Shown here piece after piece: positions 45,801-58,165 of a stretch of DNA of 64,000 bases. The position numbers and the translations under genes were made by a program. How positions within the stretch are numbered: position 1 is the first letter of the stretch; each line of letters starts with the position of its first letter. Source of the stretch: Glandiceps talaboti (lineage: Eukaryota; Hemichordata; Enteropneusta; Spengelidae); NCBI RefSeq assembly GCF_964340395.1, contig NC_135549.1, positions 33,624,832-33,688,831 of the forward strand. Reading direction: 5' to 3'. Below the pieces are notes generated by a model. The model saw only the letters and a list, made by a program, of their open reading frames with translations, did not search any database and had not been told where the DNA came from.

Positions 45801-47840
45801 TCAGGACCCAAATCAATTCCATCTAACTACCGAGGAATTGCTATATCTAGTTGCCTTGGCAAATTATTCACAAGTATATTGAATAACAGGCTAACCGAAT
45901 ACATAGAAAACAAAAACATTCTACCATCAGAACAGTTTGGTTTTAGAAAAAATTGTCGTACTACGGACAATCTATTTATTTTAAAAACAGTTATCAATAA
46001 ATATTTATATCAAAATGAACAACAAAAAACAAAACAAAAGGACAACAAAATTTATGCTTGTTTCATAGATATGAAAAAGGCATTTGATAGTGTCTCACAT
46101 GATGGCCTCTTCCAAAAAATGCTTTCTAATAACATATTTGGTAACATGTATAAAATGATTAAACATATATACAGAAATGCAACTTACAAAGTGAAAACCA
46201 AAAATGGTTTAACACAAGAATTTAAATCATCTGTAGGAGTCAAACAAGGCTGTAACCTTAGCCCTACACTATTTAATATTTTCATTAGTGACCTACCAAG
46301 AATTTTTGATTCAAGTCATTGTGACGCACCAACTATCAATAACAAGGCAATCAGTTGCCTACTTTACGCTGATGATATTGTCCTTCTGTCAAAATCGAAG
46401 CAAGGGTTACAACACTGCCTTGACAAATTATCAAAGTACACACAGAAATGGAAACTCAAAGTTAACACTATGAAAACAAAAATCATGATATTCAATAAAA
46501 ACAACAGACTGTTACAAAAAAGTGTTTTTTTCTTTGAGGGAGAAGAACTAGACATTGTAAAAAAATTCAACTACTTAGGTCTAATTATTTCTCCAAATGG
46601 AAAATCAAAAGAAGCAATGGTGAATTTAAAAAACAAAGGGATCAAAGCATTATTTTCACTAAAGTCAAAGTTAGGCAATCTTAGAAATCTAAGTCCACAA
46701 TTAATGCTAGATATATTTGATAAACTAATAAGACCAATAGTTGTATATGGGTGTGACATATGGAGTGATGAGTGCTGCAAAGATTCACCAATTGAAACTG
46801 TAAATGTTAACTTCTGTCGGTTTATACTAGGAGTATCAAAGAAAACCACTAAAATGGGGATTTATGGGGAACTTGGAAGATTTCCATTAGATATATTTGT
46901 GAAAAAACAAGCGATAAAATATCTCGTCCATGTAATGAATACAAAAAACAACATATTACGAGAAGCTTTCAGTTTCAACAAAGAAAAAAAGACAACCTGG
47001 TACAAATCCACAACTTTGTACCTACCTAATAGTGACATAAATCAATTACAAGTCAATGAAATCAGTAAAAAAATAAAAACACAGCAAATAATCAACATTG
47101 AACATCAGCAACAAGCAAGCTTCATCTCACAGTGGAAAAACAGCTTAAATAACAGAGAGGAAAATGGAAATAATAACTGCAAACTCAGAACATACAAACT
47201 CATTAAATTAGATTTTAAGCTTGAACCATATCTAGAAAAATTAAATAACCCAGAATTGCGATCAATAATCTGTAAATTCAGACTAAGTGACCACAAACTT
47301 GAAATTGAAAAGGGTCGTCATCACAAAATACCAGCTAAAAGCAGATTATGTAAAATATGCAACTCAACCCTTGTAGAAGATGAAAAACACTTTATATTAC
47401 AGTGTCCCCTGTATAATTTACTCAGGCATGACCTCTTTAGTGAAGCTGCTAAACATATTAATAATTACAGAAACTTGACAGAAGAACAACAATTTAAAGA
47501 AATAATGAGCAACAAAACTCTAATTATCGCACTTGGAAAATATATCAAACTTAGTAATATAAAAAGGGAGCACCACCTACAAAATACTCATAATATATAA
47601 TTTGAAATGTCTAATTACCCTTCATTATTATTTTTTCATTAATATTATGTTTCAACTCGTTGAATAGTTATTGTTGTTGTTTTGTTTTGTTTTGTAGTCT
47701 TTATTATGATGTGTAATGTTACTTTTGAAAAGCCTATAAGTGTTATTATTATGATTTTTTTTTCCCCAATTTTATTTTATTTGTACCTTTAACAAATCCC
47801 CAGGGTTTTGTTACGTGTAATCAATAAATACTAAATACTA
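45801..47840 (+). mobile_element. 5'-truncated LINE with intact RT frame
   Basis: The element is inserted in intron 1 of the 225-residue gene in the same orientation. An uninterrupted frame from the truncation to TAA at 47598-47600 encodes the RT fingers/palm and C-terminus: SNYRGIAISSCLGKLF, EQFGFRKNCRTTDNLF, ACFIDMKKAFDSV, SSVGVKQGCNLSP, LLYADDIVLLS, then the thumb and tail, ending with the zinc cluster CKICNSTLVEDEKHFILQC. The endonuclease and the start of the RT are missing, so it cannot retrotranspose by itself. A 3' UTR of about 230 bp ends in (AATACTA)n. AATACATAAA occurs at 45791-45800 and 47841-47850 and is a likely 10-bp target duplication. The lack of stops over 600 codons suggests a young insertion. 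Confidence 0.88.
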
Positions 47841-47850
47841 AATACATAAA

Positions 47851-49196
47851 CATACAACCTGGAGTTGACTGTTGTGTTTCTTTTATTGACACACCTTGAT
47901 TATAGAGATAGCAATAATTGGCTTACAAGATGAGACAACACAACTGTGTTGACATTTGACATTGCAAGTACTCTATCAAATATATATATGTGTAACAGTG
48001 TAATGCCAAGTGTAAATATACCATAGGGTCATGGAGGTCAAACACAACTGGTCTTGGCAATGAGTTTTTCAGTGACTTGTTAATCATTTAGTTGAAATCA
48101 CTACATTTTCATGAGCTAAGAATGAGAAATTCAGGTTTGGAAATAGTGTGTGTGTGTGTTTGTTGTTGACACATGATGATGTAACTTGTATACCAAAGTA
48201 TTATGTTCTTTCTTTACACACATGTACATTTTTATCAGTTGTCTGATAATCGCTGAGGAAGCTGAAACTCTGAATAAGACTAATAACATCCTTAATTAAG
48301 TCTACATGTACATTTATGTATATCTGTAGACAGTTGTGTCATCTAAGGCCTATGTAACATGCCACTGATACACACAGCAATTTCTTATAATATGACATAC
48401 CCATGTGGTGATCATCACACTAGAAAACCCAGCAAACGCCTACACCCATATTATCAGATATGAACTTCTTTTAAGATCTTGATCTTTATACATGTGAGTT
48501 CATGTCATTGGAATCCCCTGGATTTCATATCAGTTAATAGGTTTCTTTGAAATTGATGATTGAGTGTAAGAGAATACACGCATATTGTATGGATAGTTCA
48601 GATGTTAGAAAAGGTTTTATGGGTGATGGTATTTTAATGTATAGCTTTTTGCTTGATTTTGTTATTAATTTTGATGACCTTGTTCATGACCTGTATTAAT
48701 CTGACATTGCCTTATATATAAGCTAGTCTTTTTATTGGTGAAGGAAAGTAAGAAACAGAAAGCTGAGTGAGTAATATATGAGAAGGATCGCAGTGAACAA
48801 AGCTATTCAAATCAATAGAAACGTTGCTAGTGTAAGGAGATGTTTCATTGTGTGCATTGAAAAGAAAGGTTGTCGTTTGTTGCTAGGCAGGATTTCTGTA
48901 GTTGATAGGTATGAATGAACACTAACACTGGACATTCCAATAAAGAAATTGATGTGCTCTTTATAGAAATGGGCTGAGATACACAGAGAAGGCTGGATTG
49001 TGGGTGTTCTATGGTCAAAAGTGAAAACAAGTTTATGACAAAGTAGGAAGGGGACAACATGTAATGTTTGTGCTAAATAAATAAAAAAGAATACAAGGAT
49101 GGGCTGGTGACAGGGAAACTACACAAGTGAGCAATGGCAGTTAGTGTCTGAAATAACTCTTAGACCATGTGCAATTTGTCCCCTTGTTTTGATTTT
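47851..49196. other. Intron 1 sequence without recognised features
   Basis: I see no exon. A weak repeat similar to the 12900 and 19640 stretches is at about 48440-48500 ('cacccatattatcagatat'). Confidence 0.45.
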
Positions 49197-51310
49197 TAGC
49201 ACGGCTGAACTGAGATCCAGTAGAGGTGTGTGTGAGTGTCTGTGTGCATGCGTGTGTGTGTGTGTGTGTGTGTGTGACTTAAACTAAAAAACTACTTAGC
49301 TAAATGCCAAATACGGTTTATGTTACTTTATAGGGAAATTGTTCAGATGAAAATGATTGCTCAATTAATTTACAGTTTGCTTAAACACAAACAGTATTGT
49401 AAAGGATGGAAATAGTGTTAAAGCTGGTTGGATGCTGTCTGAGTGTCTAGATATAGAAATGTTAAAGCTGGTTAGATGCTGTCTGAGTGTCTAGATATAG
49501 AATGTTAAAGCTGGTTGGATGCTGTCTGAGTGACTAGATATAGAAATGTTAAAGCTGGTTGGATGCTGTCTGAGTGACTAGATATAGAAATGTTAAAGCT
49601 GGTTAGATGCTGTCTGAGTGTCTAGATATAGAAATGTTAAAGCTGGTTAGATGCTGTCTGAGTGTCTAGATATAGAAATGTTAAAGCTGGTTGGATGCTG
49701 AGTGAGTGTCTAGATATAGAATGTTAAAGCTGGTTGGATGCTGAGTGAGTGTCTAGATATAGAATGTTAAAGCTGGTTGGATGCTGTCTGAGTGTCTAGA
49801 TATAGAATGTTAAAGCTGGTTGGATGCTGTCTGAGTGTCTAGATATAGAAATGTTAAAGCTGGTTGGATGCTGTCTGAGTGTCTAGATATAGAAATGTTA
49901 AAGCTGGTTGGATGCTGTCTGAGTGTCTAGATATAAATGTTAAAGCTGGTTAGATGCTGTCTGAGTGTCTAGATATAGAAATGTTAAAGCTGGTTGGATG
50001 CTGTCTGAGTGTCTAGATATAGAATTTTAAAGCTGGTTGGATGCTGTCTGAGTGTCTAGATATAGAAATGTTAAAGCTGGTTGGATGCTGTCTGAGTGTC
50101 TAGATATAGAATGTTAAAGCTGGTTGGATGCTGAGTGAGTCACTAGATATAGAAATGTTAAAGCTGGTTGGATGCTGTCTGAGTGTCTAGATATAGAATG
50201 TTAAAGCTGGTTAGATGCTGTCTGAGTGTCTAGATATACTATAATAGAATGTTAAAGCTGGTTAGATGCTGTCTGAGTGTCTAGATATAGAAATGTTAAA
50301 GCTGGTTGGATGCTGTCTGAGTGTCTAGATATAGAAATGTTAAAGTTGGTTGGATGCTGAGTGAGTGTCTAGATATAGAAATGTTAAAGCTGGTTGGATG
50401 CTGAGTGAGTGTCTAGATATAGAATGTTAAAGCTGGTTGGATGCTGTCTGAGTGTCTAGATATAGAATGTTAAAGCTGGTTAGATGCTGTCTGAGTGTCT
50501 AGATATAGAAATGTTAAAGCTGGTTGGATGCTGTCTGAGTGTCTAGATATAGAATGTTAAAGCTGGTTAGATGCTGTCTGAGTGTCTAGATATAGAAATG
50601 TTAAAGCTGGTTGGATGCTGAGTGAGTGTCTAGATATAGAATGTTAAAGCTGGTTGGATGCTGTCTGAGTGTCTAGATATAGAAATGTTAAAGCTGGTTG
50701 GATGCTGAGTGAGTGTCTAGATATAGAATGTTAAAGCTGGTTAGATGCTGAGTGAGTGTCTAGATATAGAATGTTAAAGCTGGTTGGATGCTGAGTGAGT
50801 GTCTAGATATAGAATGTTAAAGCTGGTTGGATGCTGTCTGAGTGTCTAGATATAGAAATGTTTAAGGCGTGATGACTCATTTCTATTCCTGGTTAAAGGA
50901 ATTAATTCTCATATCCAAAAATAATACTCCTGAACTTTGGTGATAATTCTTGGGATGTGGCAATGAAACATTAGTCTTGATAACCCTATTGTAGATCAGG
51001 TTAGGTGTAAAATGCAATTTTCATCAATGACATGAACACCAAAACTGTTGGATAGATTGGTCTGAAATTCTCTTGGAAATTGGAATGTTTTTAGGAGTGA
51101 CACATGTGTACAGGTAGATGAAGAAAAGAAGAGTTGATGACCTATTGATTGTTGATTATAGGCAAAGTAGATTTGAAAAAAAGTGACTTTTGTTCAGAAA
51201 TCTTGAACTCCAAAACTGCGAGGCAGCATTGGACTGAAGTTTGATGGCAGTGTTTTCAAGGAGATATAGATGACAAATTGTGATATGATGACAGCATTAT
51301 TAGTATACAA
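49197..51310 (+). mobile_element. Family A element swollen by a 44-bp minisatellite
   Basis: It begins TAGCACGGCTGAACTGAG with a decayed hairpin arm (ATCCAGTAG), then (GT)n at 49255-49276 and 'gacttaaactaaaaaacta'. The minisatellite occupies 49417-50861, after which family A-like text resumes ('cttgaactccaaaactgcg', 'tatacaaattaggtctaag'). The 3' terminus is not recognised. Confidence 0.6.
49417..50861. repeat. 44-bp minisatellite, about 33 units
   Basis: The unit GTTAAAGCTGGTTGGATGC continues TGTCTGAGTGTCTAGATATAG, with 43-44 bp spacing (ATAGAATG against ATAGAAATG). Recurrent variants are GTTAGATG and TGAGTGAGTG. It lies inside a family A element in intron 1 of the 225-residue gene. Confidence 0.95.
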
Positions 51311-51443
51311 ATTAGGTCTAAGATGTGTCTAAAGTTTTGAACTTACCATTGATGGGGTGTTTTGAGACTATCATGAAATAGTGGCTAAAACTTGCCAAAG
51401 CACGTATATACATGTATACTAACTTTATGTCATTTTGTTGTAG

Positions 51444-51633
51444 GCGTGATACACGTTCAAAGCTGAAAGAACAAATGGCTGACAAACTTAGCTTTGCCAA
51501 ACAGATACTCAAAGACAAGGTTCAAGAAAGTGAGCAAGCTGTGAATTATGACAGGAAATGTATAGAAGATGACAGAAATGATATAGTGAAGAAAGCAACC
51601 TATCTCAAACAATTTAGAGATGAAAATAAAAAG
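51444..51633 (+). CDS. Exon 2 of the 225-residue coiled-coil protein
   Basis: The acceptor TTTTGTTGTAG precedes the exon. Its first base completes the Arg codon begun at 45617-45618, giving EKEAYR followed by RDTRSKLKEQMADKLSF. The exon encodes 63 residues of almost uninterrupted charged helix (KQILKDKVQESEQAV, IEDDRNDIVKKATYLKQF), a probable coiled coil. It ends at AAG|GTTAGG in phase 0, leading to LMEWKEHQ in exon 3. The donor is a weaker GTTAGG type. A frame through the donor runs on to a stop but is low-complexity and is not taken as coding. Confidence 0.8.
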
Positions 51634-52180
51634 GTTAGGCATTGTATTGGTTTGTTTTGCATTGTATTATGTTTTATTGTATCATATTGTATTGTATTAT
51701 AATTGTATTGTATTGATTTATTCACTGGATACAAAAAGAATACAAATATGTGAAGACCTAGTTTGATCTGAAGTAGTCAAGACTGTGACACTGATCAAAT
51801 CTAAAATGCAGGAAAAACTATTTGAAGACTCAATAATGATTTGTTGAAAGTAATCCTCAACATACTGATCTAAGTAGTACTCTTTGTCAATGTTTGTATG
51901 GCTGTAAGGCAATGGCCTAGTCCCCTCCACCACAGACAAGGAAGAAACAGATCAACAACAGACCACCTCCCATTGTCTGAACTATAGTCTTGGGTAAATA
52001 TATTAATTAGTACTCTAATTGTCATAGAAATAACTTTCAATGTGTGAATCTGCCTGGATTTAAGATATTGTCGTATAAATAACCACACCATAATAAACGG
52101 ATAATATTTGTATCACAACTTTACCCGGATATTGTATTGGCATAGGGAGTAAATGTAGTCTGTTGAATAATAGAGAAGAG
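51634..52180. other. Start of intron 2
   Basis: It opens with a degenerate (ATTGT)n run (51640-51715). No exon or known element was recognised after that. Confidence 0.4.
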
Positions 52181-54135
52181 ACACTACACTGTCTATGGTT
52201 GTAGTGGAGGGGAAACACTACACTGTCTATGGTTGTAGTGGAGGGGAAACACTACACTGTCTATGGTTGTAGTGGAGGGGAAACACTACACTACGATTGT
52301 AGTGGAGGGGAAACACTACACTGTCTATGGTTGTAGTGGAGGGGATCACTACACTATGATTGTAGTGGAGGGGAAACACTACACTGTCTATGGTTGTAGA
52401 GGGGGGGGGGAACACTACACTGTCTATGGTTGTAGTGGAGGGGAAACACTACACTGTCTATGGTTGTAGAGGGGGGGGGAACACTACACTGTCTATGGTT
52501 GTACTGGAGGGGAAACACTACACTGTCTATGGTTGTAGTGGAGGGGAAACACTACACTGTCTATGGTTGTAGTGGAGGGGATCACTACACTATGATTGTA
52601 GTGGAGGGGAAACACTACACTGTCTATGGTTGTAGAGGGGGGGGGACACTACACTGTCTATGGTTGTAGTGGAGGGGAAACACTACACTACGATTGTAGT
52701 GGAGGGGAAACACTACACTATGATTGTAGTGGAGGGGAAACACTACACTGTCTATGATTGTAGAGGGGGGGGACACTACACTGTCTATGGTTGTAGTGGA
52801 GGGGAAACACTACACTACAATTGTAGTGGAGGCGAAACACTACACTGTCTATGGTTGTAGAGGGGGGGGCACTACACTGTCTATGGTTGTAGAGGAGGGG
52901 AAACACTACACTGTCTATGGTTGTAGAGGGGGGGGACACTACACTGTCTATGGTGAACTTGTAGTGGAGGGGAACACTACACTATGATTGTAGTGGAGGG
53001 TAAACACTACACTGTCTATGGTTGTAGAGGGGGGGGGGGACACTACACTGTCTATGGTGAACTTGTAGTGGAGAGGATCACTACACTATGATTGTAGTGC
53101 TAGTGTAGGGGAAACACTACACTGTCTATGGTTGTAGAGGGGGGGGACACTACACTGTCTATGGTTGTAGTGGAGGGGAAACACTACACTATGATTGTAG
53201 TGGAGGGGAAACACTACACTGTCTATTGTTGTAGAGGGGGGGGGACACTACACTGTCTATGGTTGTAGTGGAGGGGAAACACTACACTGTCTATGGTGAA
53301 CTTGTAGTGGAGGGGAAACACTAAACTATGATTGTAGTGGAGGGTAAACACTACACTGTCTATGGTTGTAGAGGGGGGAAACACTACACTGTCTATGGTG
53401 AACTTGTAGTGGAGGGGAAACACTACACTATGATTGTAGTGGAGGGTAAACACTACACTGTCTATGGTTGTAGAGGGGGGGAAACACTACACTGTCTATG
53501 GTGAACTTGTAGTGGAGGGGAAACACTACACTATGATTGTAGTGGAGGGTAAACACTACACTGTCTATGGTTGTAGAGGGGGGGGGGACACTACACTGTC
53601 TATGGTGAACTTGTAGTGGAGGGGAAACACTACACTATGATTGTAGTGGAGGGGAAACACTACACTGTCTATGGTTGTAGAGGGGGGAACACTACACTGT
53701 CTATGGTTGTACTGGAGGGGAAACACTACACTGTCTATGGTTGTAGAGGGGGGGGGGACACTACACTGTCTATGGTGAACTTGTAGTGGAGGGGAAACAC
53801 TACACTATGATTGTAGTGGAGGGGAAACACTACACTGTCTATGGTTGTACTGGATGGGGAACACTACACTATGGTTGTAGTGGAGGGGACACACTACACT
53901 GTCTATGGTTGTACTGGAGGGGAAACACTATACTATGGTTGTAGTGGAGGGGAAACACTACACTATGATTGTAGTGGAGGGGAAACACTACACTGTCTAT
54001 GGTTGTACTGGAGGGGAAACACTATACTGTCTATGGTTGTAGTGGAGGGGAAACACTACACTATGATTGTAGTGGAGGGGACACATTACACTGTCTATGT
54101 TGTAGTGGAGGGGAAACACTACAGTGTTTGTGGTT
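52181..54135. repeat. 34-bp G-rich minisatellite, roughly 57 units
   Basis: The unit ACTACACTGTCTATGGTTG continues TAGTGGAGGGGAAAC. Each unit holds TGTAGTG, a G-rich loop (GAGGGGAAA) and the inverse CACTACA. Variants have runs of 7-10 G in place of TGGAGGGG, or the longer TATGGTGAACTTGTAGTGG. It fills over half of intron 2 of the 225-residue gene. The many open frames across it are repeat artefacts. Confidence 0.95.
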
Positions 54136-55242
54136 GTGCATGTTTTAGTGTATTTTTGAAACAAGCGATACCAGTGCAGCATACTGGAGATAATAACTGA
54201 GCTCATATATCCCCCTAATATCATAACTAGGCAAAGCCCATAAGCTCGCGCAGGGTAGATTCATTTGTGACCGGCTGCCTGGGCCAGGATTCGTACACTT
54301 GATTTGGGTCATTTTCCAGGGGTATTGACCATCAAAATTTATTTTATTGAATGACATCTAATTCTCTGACATATACGAGAGAAGTAAAGAAAGTCAACAC
54401 TCTATGCAGTTGTTGGTTTCAAAAACCATCATAGCCATTAGATTAATATTGTTGATTTTCAATCAGCCAACTTATCATAGATCGACCCTCCACCAACGTT
54501 GGTCTTTGGATAAATGTTTTGTTAACATTTTGCCAAACATCATGATTTCTGAATTCAACTCGATGATTTAGGAATATTACTGTACCAACAAACATAGGAA
54601 AGCAGTTATTCTTTTTAGAACATGTAAAAAAAAATCAATTATCGACAATATAAATGTCAAAACCGCACTTCCACAACCCGGAAATTCAACTGCGCTATGT
54701 CATCAGTGGTCCGTATCACGTACTGCCGTGCGTCAAACTTCCAAATAATTTCTCCTAGTGGTACAGCGATGCCTTGATACTCGTTACAATGTTACGATAA
54801 TCATGCCAACAGGCCTACTGTTACAATATTGCAATGCATGACGGTGTTATGTCGCCTATGCTATATGACGATACGGTAGCGTGTGGAGGATGCATGTAGC
54901 ACGTAGAAGCACATAGTATATGGAAGGCACATGCGTAGTCACTGCGCGCCGCAATGCATCCCTGGGAGAACCACCAAATTTTTTCGCATAGTATATACGA
55001 CGCGCATGCGTACTAGTCATTGAGCCGCTACGCGGCAGCTTTGCTGCCGCTGCGCGAGCTATTAACACCTTTGAACAATACCCAGTAATGCATTGCTGAT
55101 CTGTTTCTTCAGAGACCCTACACCACGGTCTATGGTTTCTTCCCTGTCTGTGCCGCCATAGATGCTTTGCTTTCTAATGGGATTACCTGGGTATAGTATG
55201 AATCTATGTTAATTTTGTGTTTTTATTTATTTTCTTTGGCAG
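54136..55242. other. End of intron 2
   Basis: I saw no exon. A GC-rich hairpin CGGCAGC-TTT-GCTGCCG is at about 55033-55049, and there is a run of CpG-containing sequence at 54860-55075. No tRNA fold was found. Confidence 0.4.
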
Positions 55243-55353
55243 TTAATGGAATGGAAAGAACACCAGGACCATCTCAACAGATTACTTCAAAACAAATATG
55301 AGCAAGAGTTAATACGCTATAATCCGATAAACTGGAGCCATTCACTTACTTGA
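55243..55353 (+). CDS. Exon 3 (last) of the 225-residue coiled-coil protein
   Basis: The acceptor TTTCTTTGGCAG precedes the exon. It encodes LMEWKEHQDHLNRLLQNKY and EQELIRYNPINWSHSLT, then TGA at 55351-55353. The helix from exon 2 continues and ends in a Trp-containing tail. Joining 377 + 190 + 108 coding bases gives exactly 225 codons, with all junctions in phase. No clear AATAAA is seen in the next 150 bp. The product and function are unknown. Confidence 0.78.
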   Translation, partial: LMEWKEHQDHLNRLLQNKYEQELIRYNPINWSHSLT

Positions 55354-56014
55354 TTTAGTTTGAAATACAATTTTTTAAAATATAAATACTGTATATATAA
55401 CTGTTCTTGTTTATTTGATCCAATACACTGTCACTGTGATGGAGGTTTTGTGTTTGAATCCCACATTCTGACTATCCAAGGAGCCACTCAGACTGGATTC
55501 TTTTGTTGAACCAATTTGAAATATACATTATCTCTGCCAGACAAGTTATTTCTCTCACCCAAATTTGAATCTTAATCTGACATTGGTCTGTAATAGCCAT
55601 TAATACTGTATTATATTAATCAATGGCAAAACCTGAATACATGTACACACCTACAGTGGGTCTCCATCAGTTACCATTTCCGTCCAATTTTAATCTGGTA
55701 TACACAACTAACCATTGTACATGTAGTACATAATACATAGTTTATAATATACTACGTTATTAATCAACATAATGTTTTCATATGCAAGCTGGTGTAAAAA
55801 ACAAAATAGAATAGAAATACATTTCAATCATAGTTTAACTAGTCAGTCTATCATTTGTCTGGTTAATAACCATCAAAGAACTCTTTTTTTTTGTATGCAT
55901 CGTAAGTAGCTGGATGTTGTTGTCTATGGAAACTACATTGTCAAACCATTGGAAGAGGTATAGTCATACTTGAATGCCACACTATTAAGAGACAGAAAGG
56001 TAGAACTATTACTT
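55354..56014. other. Downstream flank of the 225-residue gene
   Basis: This is the probable 3' UTR and intergenic sequence. No other feature was recognised. Confidence 0.4.
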
Positions 56015-57475
56015 AAACTTGTTAACACTATACTGTACAGTGATGATAGTGTAAGCTACAGTGGCAAGACTTGTTATTCACTATACTGTACTGTGATGAT
56101 AGTGTAAGCTACAGTGGTAAGACTATTGTTATTCACTATACTGTACTGTGATGATAGTGTAAGCTACAGTGGTAAGACTTGTTATTCACTATACTGTACT
56201 GTGACGATAGTGTAAGCTACAGTGGTAAGACTTGTTATTCACTATACTATACAGTGATGATAGTGTAAGCTACAGTGGTAAGACTTGTTATTCACTATAC
56301 TATACAGTGATGATAGTGTAAGCTACAGTGGTAAGACTTGTTATTCACTATACTGTACAGTGATGATAGTGTAAGCTACAGTGGTAAGACTTGTTATTCA
56401 CTATACTGTACTGTGATGATAGTGTAAGCTACAGTGGTAAGACTTGTTATTCACTATACTATACAGTGATGATAGTGTAAGCTACAGTGGTAAGACTTGT
56501 TATTCACTATACTGTACAGTGATGATAGTGTAAGCTACAGTGGTAAGACTTGTTATTCACTATACTGTACAGTGATGATAGTGTAAGCTACAGTGGTAAG
56601 ACTATTGTTATTCACTATACTGTACAGTGATGATAGTGTAAGCTACAGTGGTAAGACTTGTTATTCACTATACTGTACAGTGATGATAGTGTAAGCTACA
56701 GTGGTAAGACTTGTTATTCACTATACTGTACTGTGATGATAGTGTAAGCTACAGTGGTAAGACTATTGTTATTCACTATACTGTACTGTGATGATAGTGT
56801 AAGCTACAGTGGTAAGACTTGTTATTCACTATACTGTACTGTGATGATAGTGTAAGCTACAGTGGTAAGACTATTGTTATTCACTATACTGTACTGTGAT
56901 GATAGTGTAAGCTACAGTGGTAAGACTTGTTATTCACTATACTGTACAGTGATGATAGTGTAAGCTACAGTGGTAAGACTATTGTTATTCACTATACTGT
57001 ACAGTGATAATAGCGTAAGCTACAGTGGTAAGACTATTGTTATTCACTATACTGTACAGTGATGATAGTGTAAGCTACAGTGGTAAGACTTGTTAATATT
57101 CACTATACTGTACTGTGATGATAGTGTAAGCTACAGTGGTAGGACTTGTTATTCACTATACTGTACAGTGATGATAGTGTAAGCTACAGTGGTAAGACTT
57201 GTTATTCACTATACTGTACAGTGATGATAGTGTAAGCTACAGTGGTAAGACTATTGTTATTCACTATACTGTACTGTGATGATAGTGTAAGCTACAGTGG
57301 TAGGACTTGTTATTCACTATACTGTACTGTGATGATAGTGTAAGCTACAGTGGTAAGACTTGTTATTCACTATACTGTACTGTGATGATAGTGTAAGCTA
57401 CAGTGGTAAGACTTGTTAACACTATACTGTACTGTGATGATAGTGTAAGCTACAGTGGTAAGACTATTGTTATTC
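56015..57475. repeat. 53-bp minisatellite, about 27 units
   Basis: The unit CACTATACTGTACTGTGATG continues ATAGTGTAAGCTACAGTGG and TAAGACTTGTTATT. CACTAT and ATAGTG form an inverted pair in every unit, and in the ACAGTG variant the enclosed ACTGTACAGT is a perfect palindrome. Spacer variants are CTTGTTATT and CTATTGTTATT. Confidence 0.95.
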
Positions 57476-58165
57476 ACGAACTATAACTAAGTTTACATGG
57501 TTATTGTCAGATATGACTAAGTTTACATGGTTATTGATATGACTGTGAAACGTGAGTGACTTATTATGGTGAAATAGTTGGCATGTTACTGTAACAGAGA
57601 CTAAAATTGACAAGTATTCTCTTTCCTATTGTAGCAGTATTCATATGTTAAACAATAACCAACCAGTCACTATTCTTCATGGCTCAAACTGGTAATTAGG
57701 TTTACATATGAAGATTAATGTTAGCACCAATGGGTAAAGTCTGGCTCTGTCTGTCTGTGTCCATCCGTACATCTCTGACTTTCGTCAGCCAATTCTTTTA
57801 AACCTGGCACAATGAGGTGACATATCATACCCGGTATGAAGCTGTCATTATTAGATTAGATTGAGTGGTATTACTGAATGTAATGTCTAAAAGTCTGAAC
57901 CCCATAAATTATCACATCAGTCACTTTTTGATGCCACTTTTCAGCTTCTATCATTATTGTCAATCAATTTTTGAAAGCTACATGTACGTATCAGAGATTT
58001 ATGATAAGTATCTTTTGCTACAATTTACAAATACTTTGAGATTAATCTGTGACTGAAAAAGCTAAAAACTGCCTTCATGTAAGACATACTTTGGAGCTGT
58101 GTCTTTGATGCGGATTCGTTATTTTTCTATGAATTTCCATACTGTTAATACACATGACATCTTTT
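57476..58165. other. Non-coding stretch with a family D-like 5' end
   Basis: At 57721 TTAGCACCAATGGGTAAAG is followed by CTGTCTGTCTGTGTCCATCC, as in the family D start at 29715. No gene is supported. Confidence 0.45.

Noticed and set aside
52227-54224. Many open frames reading VVVEGKHYTVYGC or its antisense
   Set aside because: They are produced by the 34-bp minisatellite, have no start context or splice signals, and change frame with each poly-G variant.
55025-55060. GC-rich hairpin as a possible tRNA or small RNA
   Set aside because: It is a single stem CGGCAGC-TTT-GCTGCCG with no cloverleaf, A or B box.
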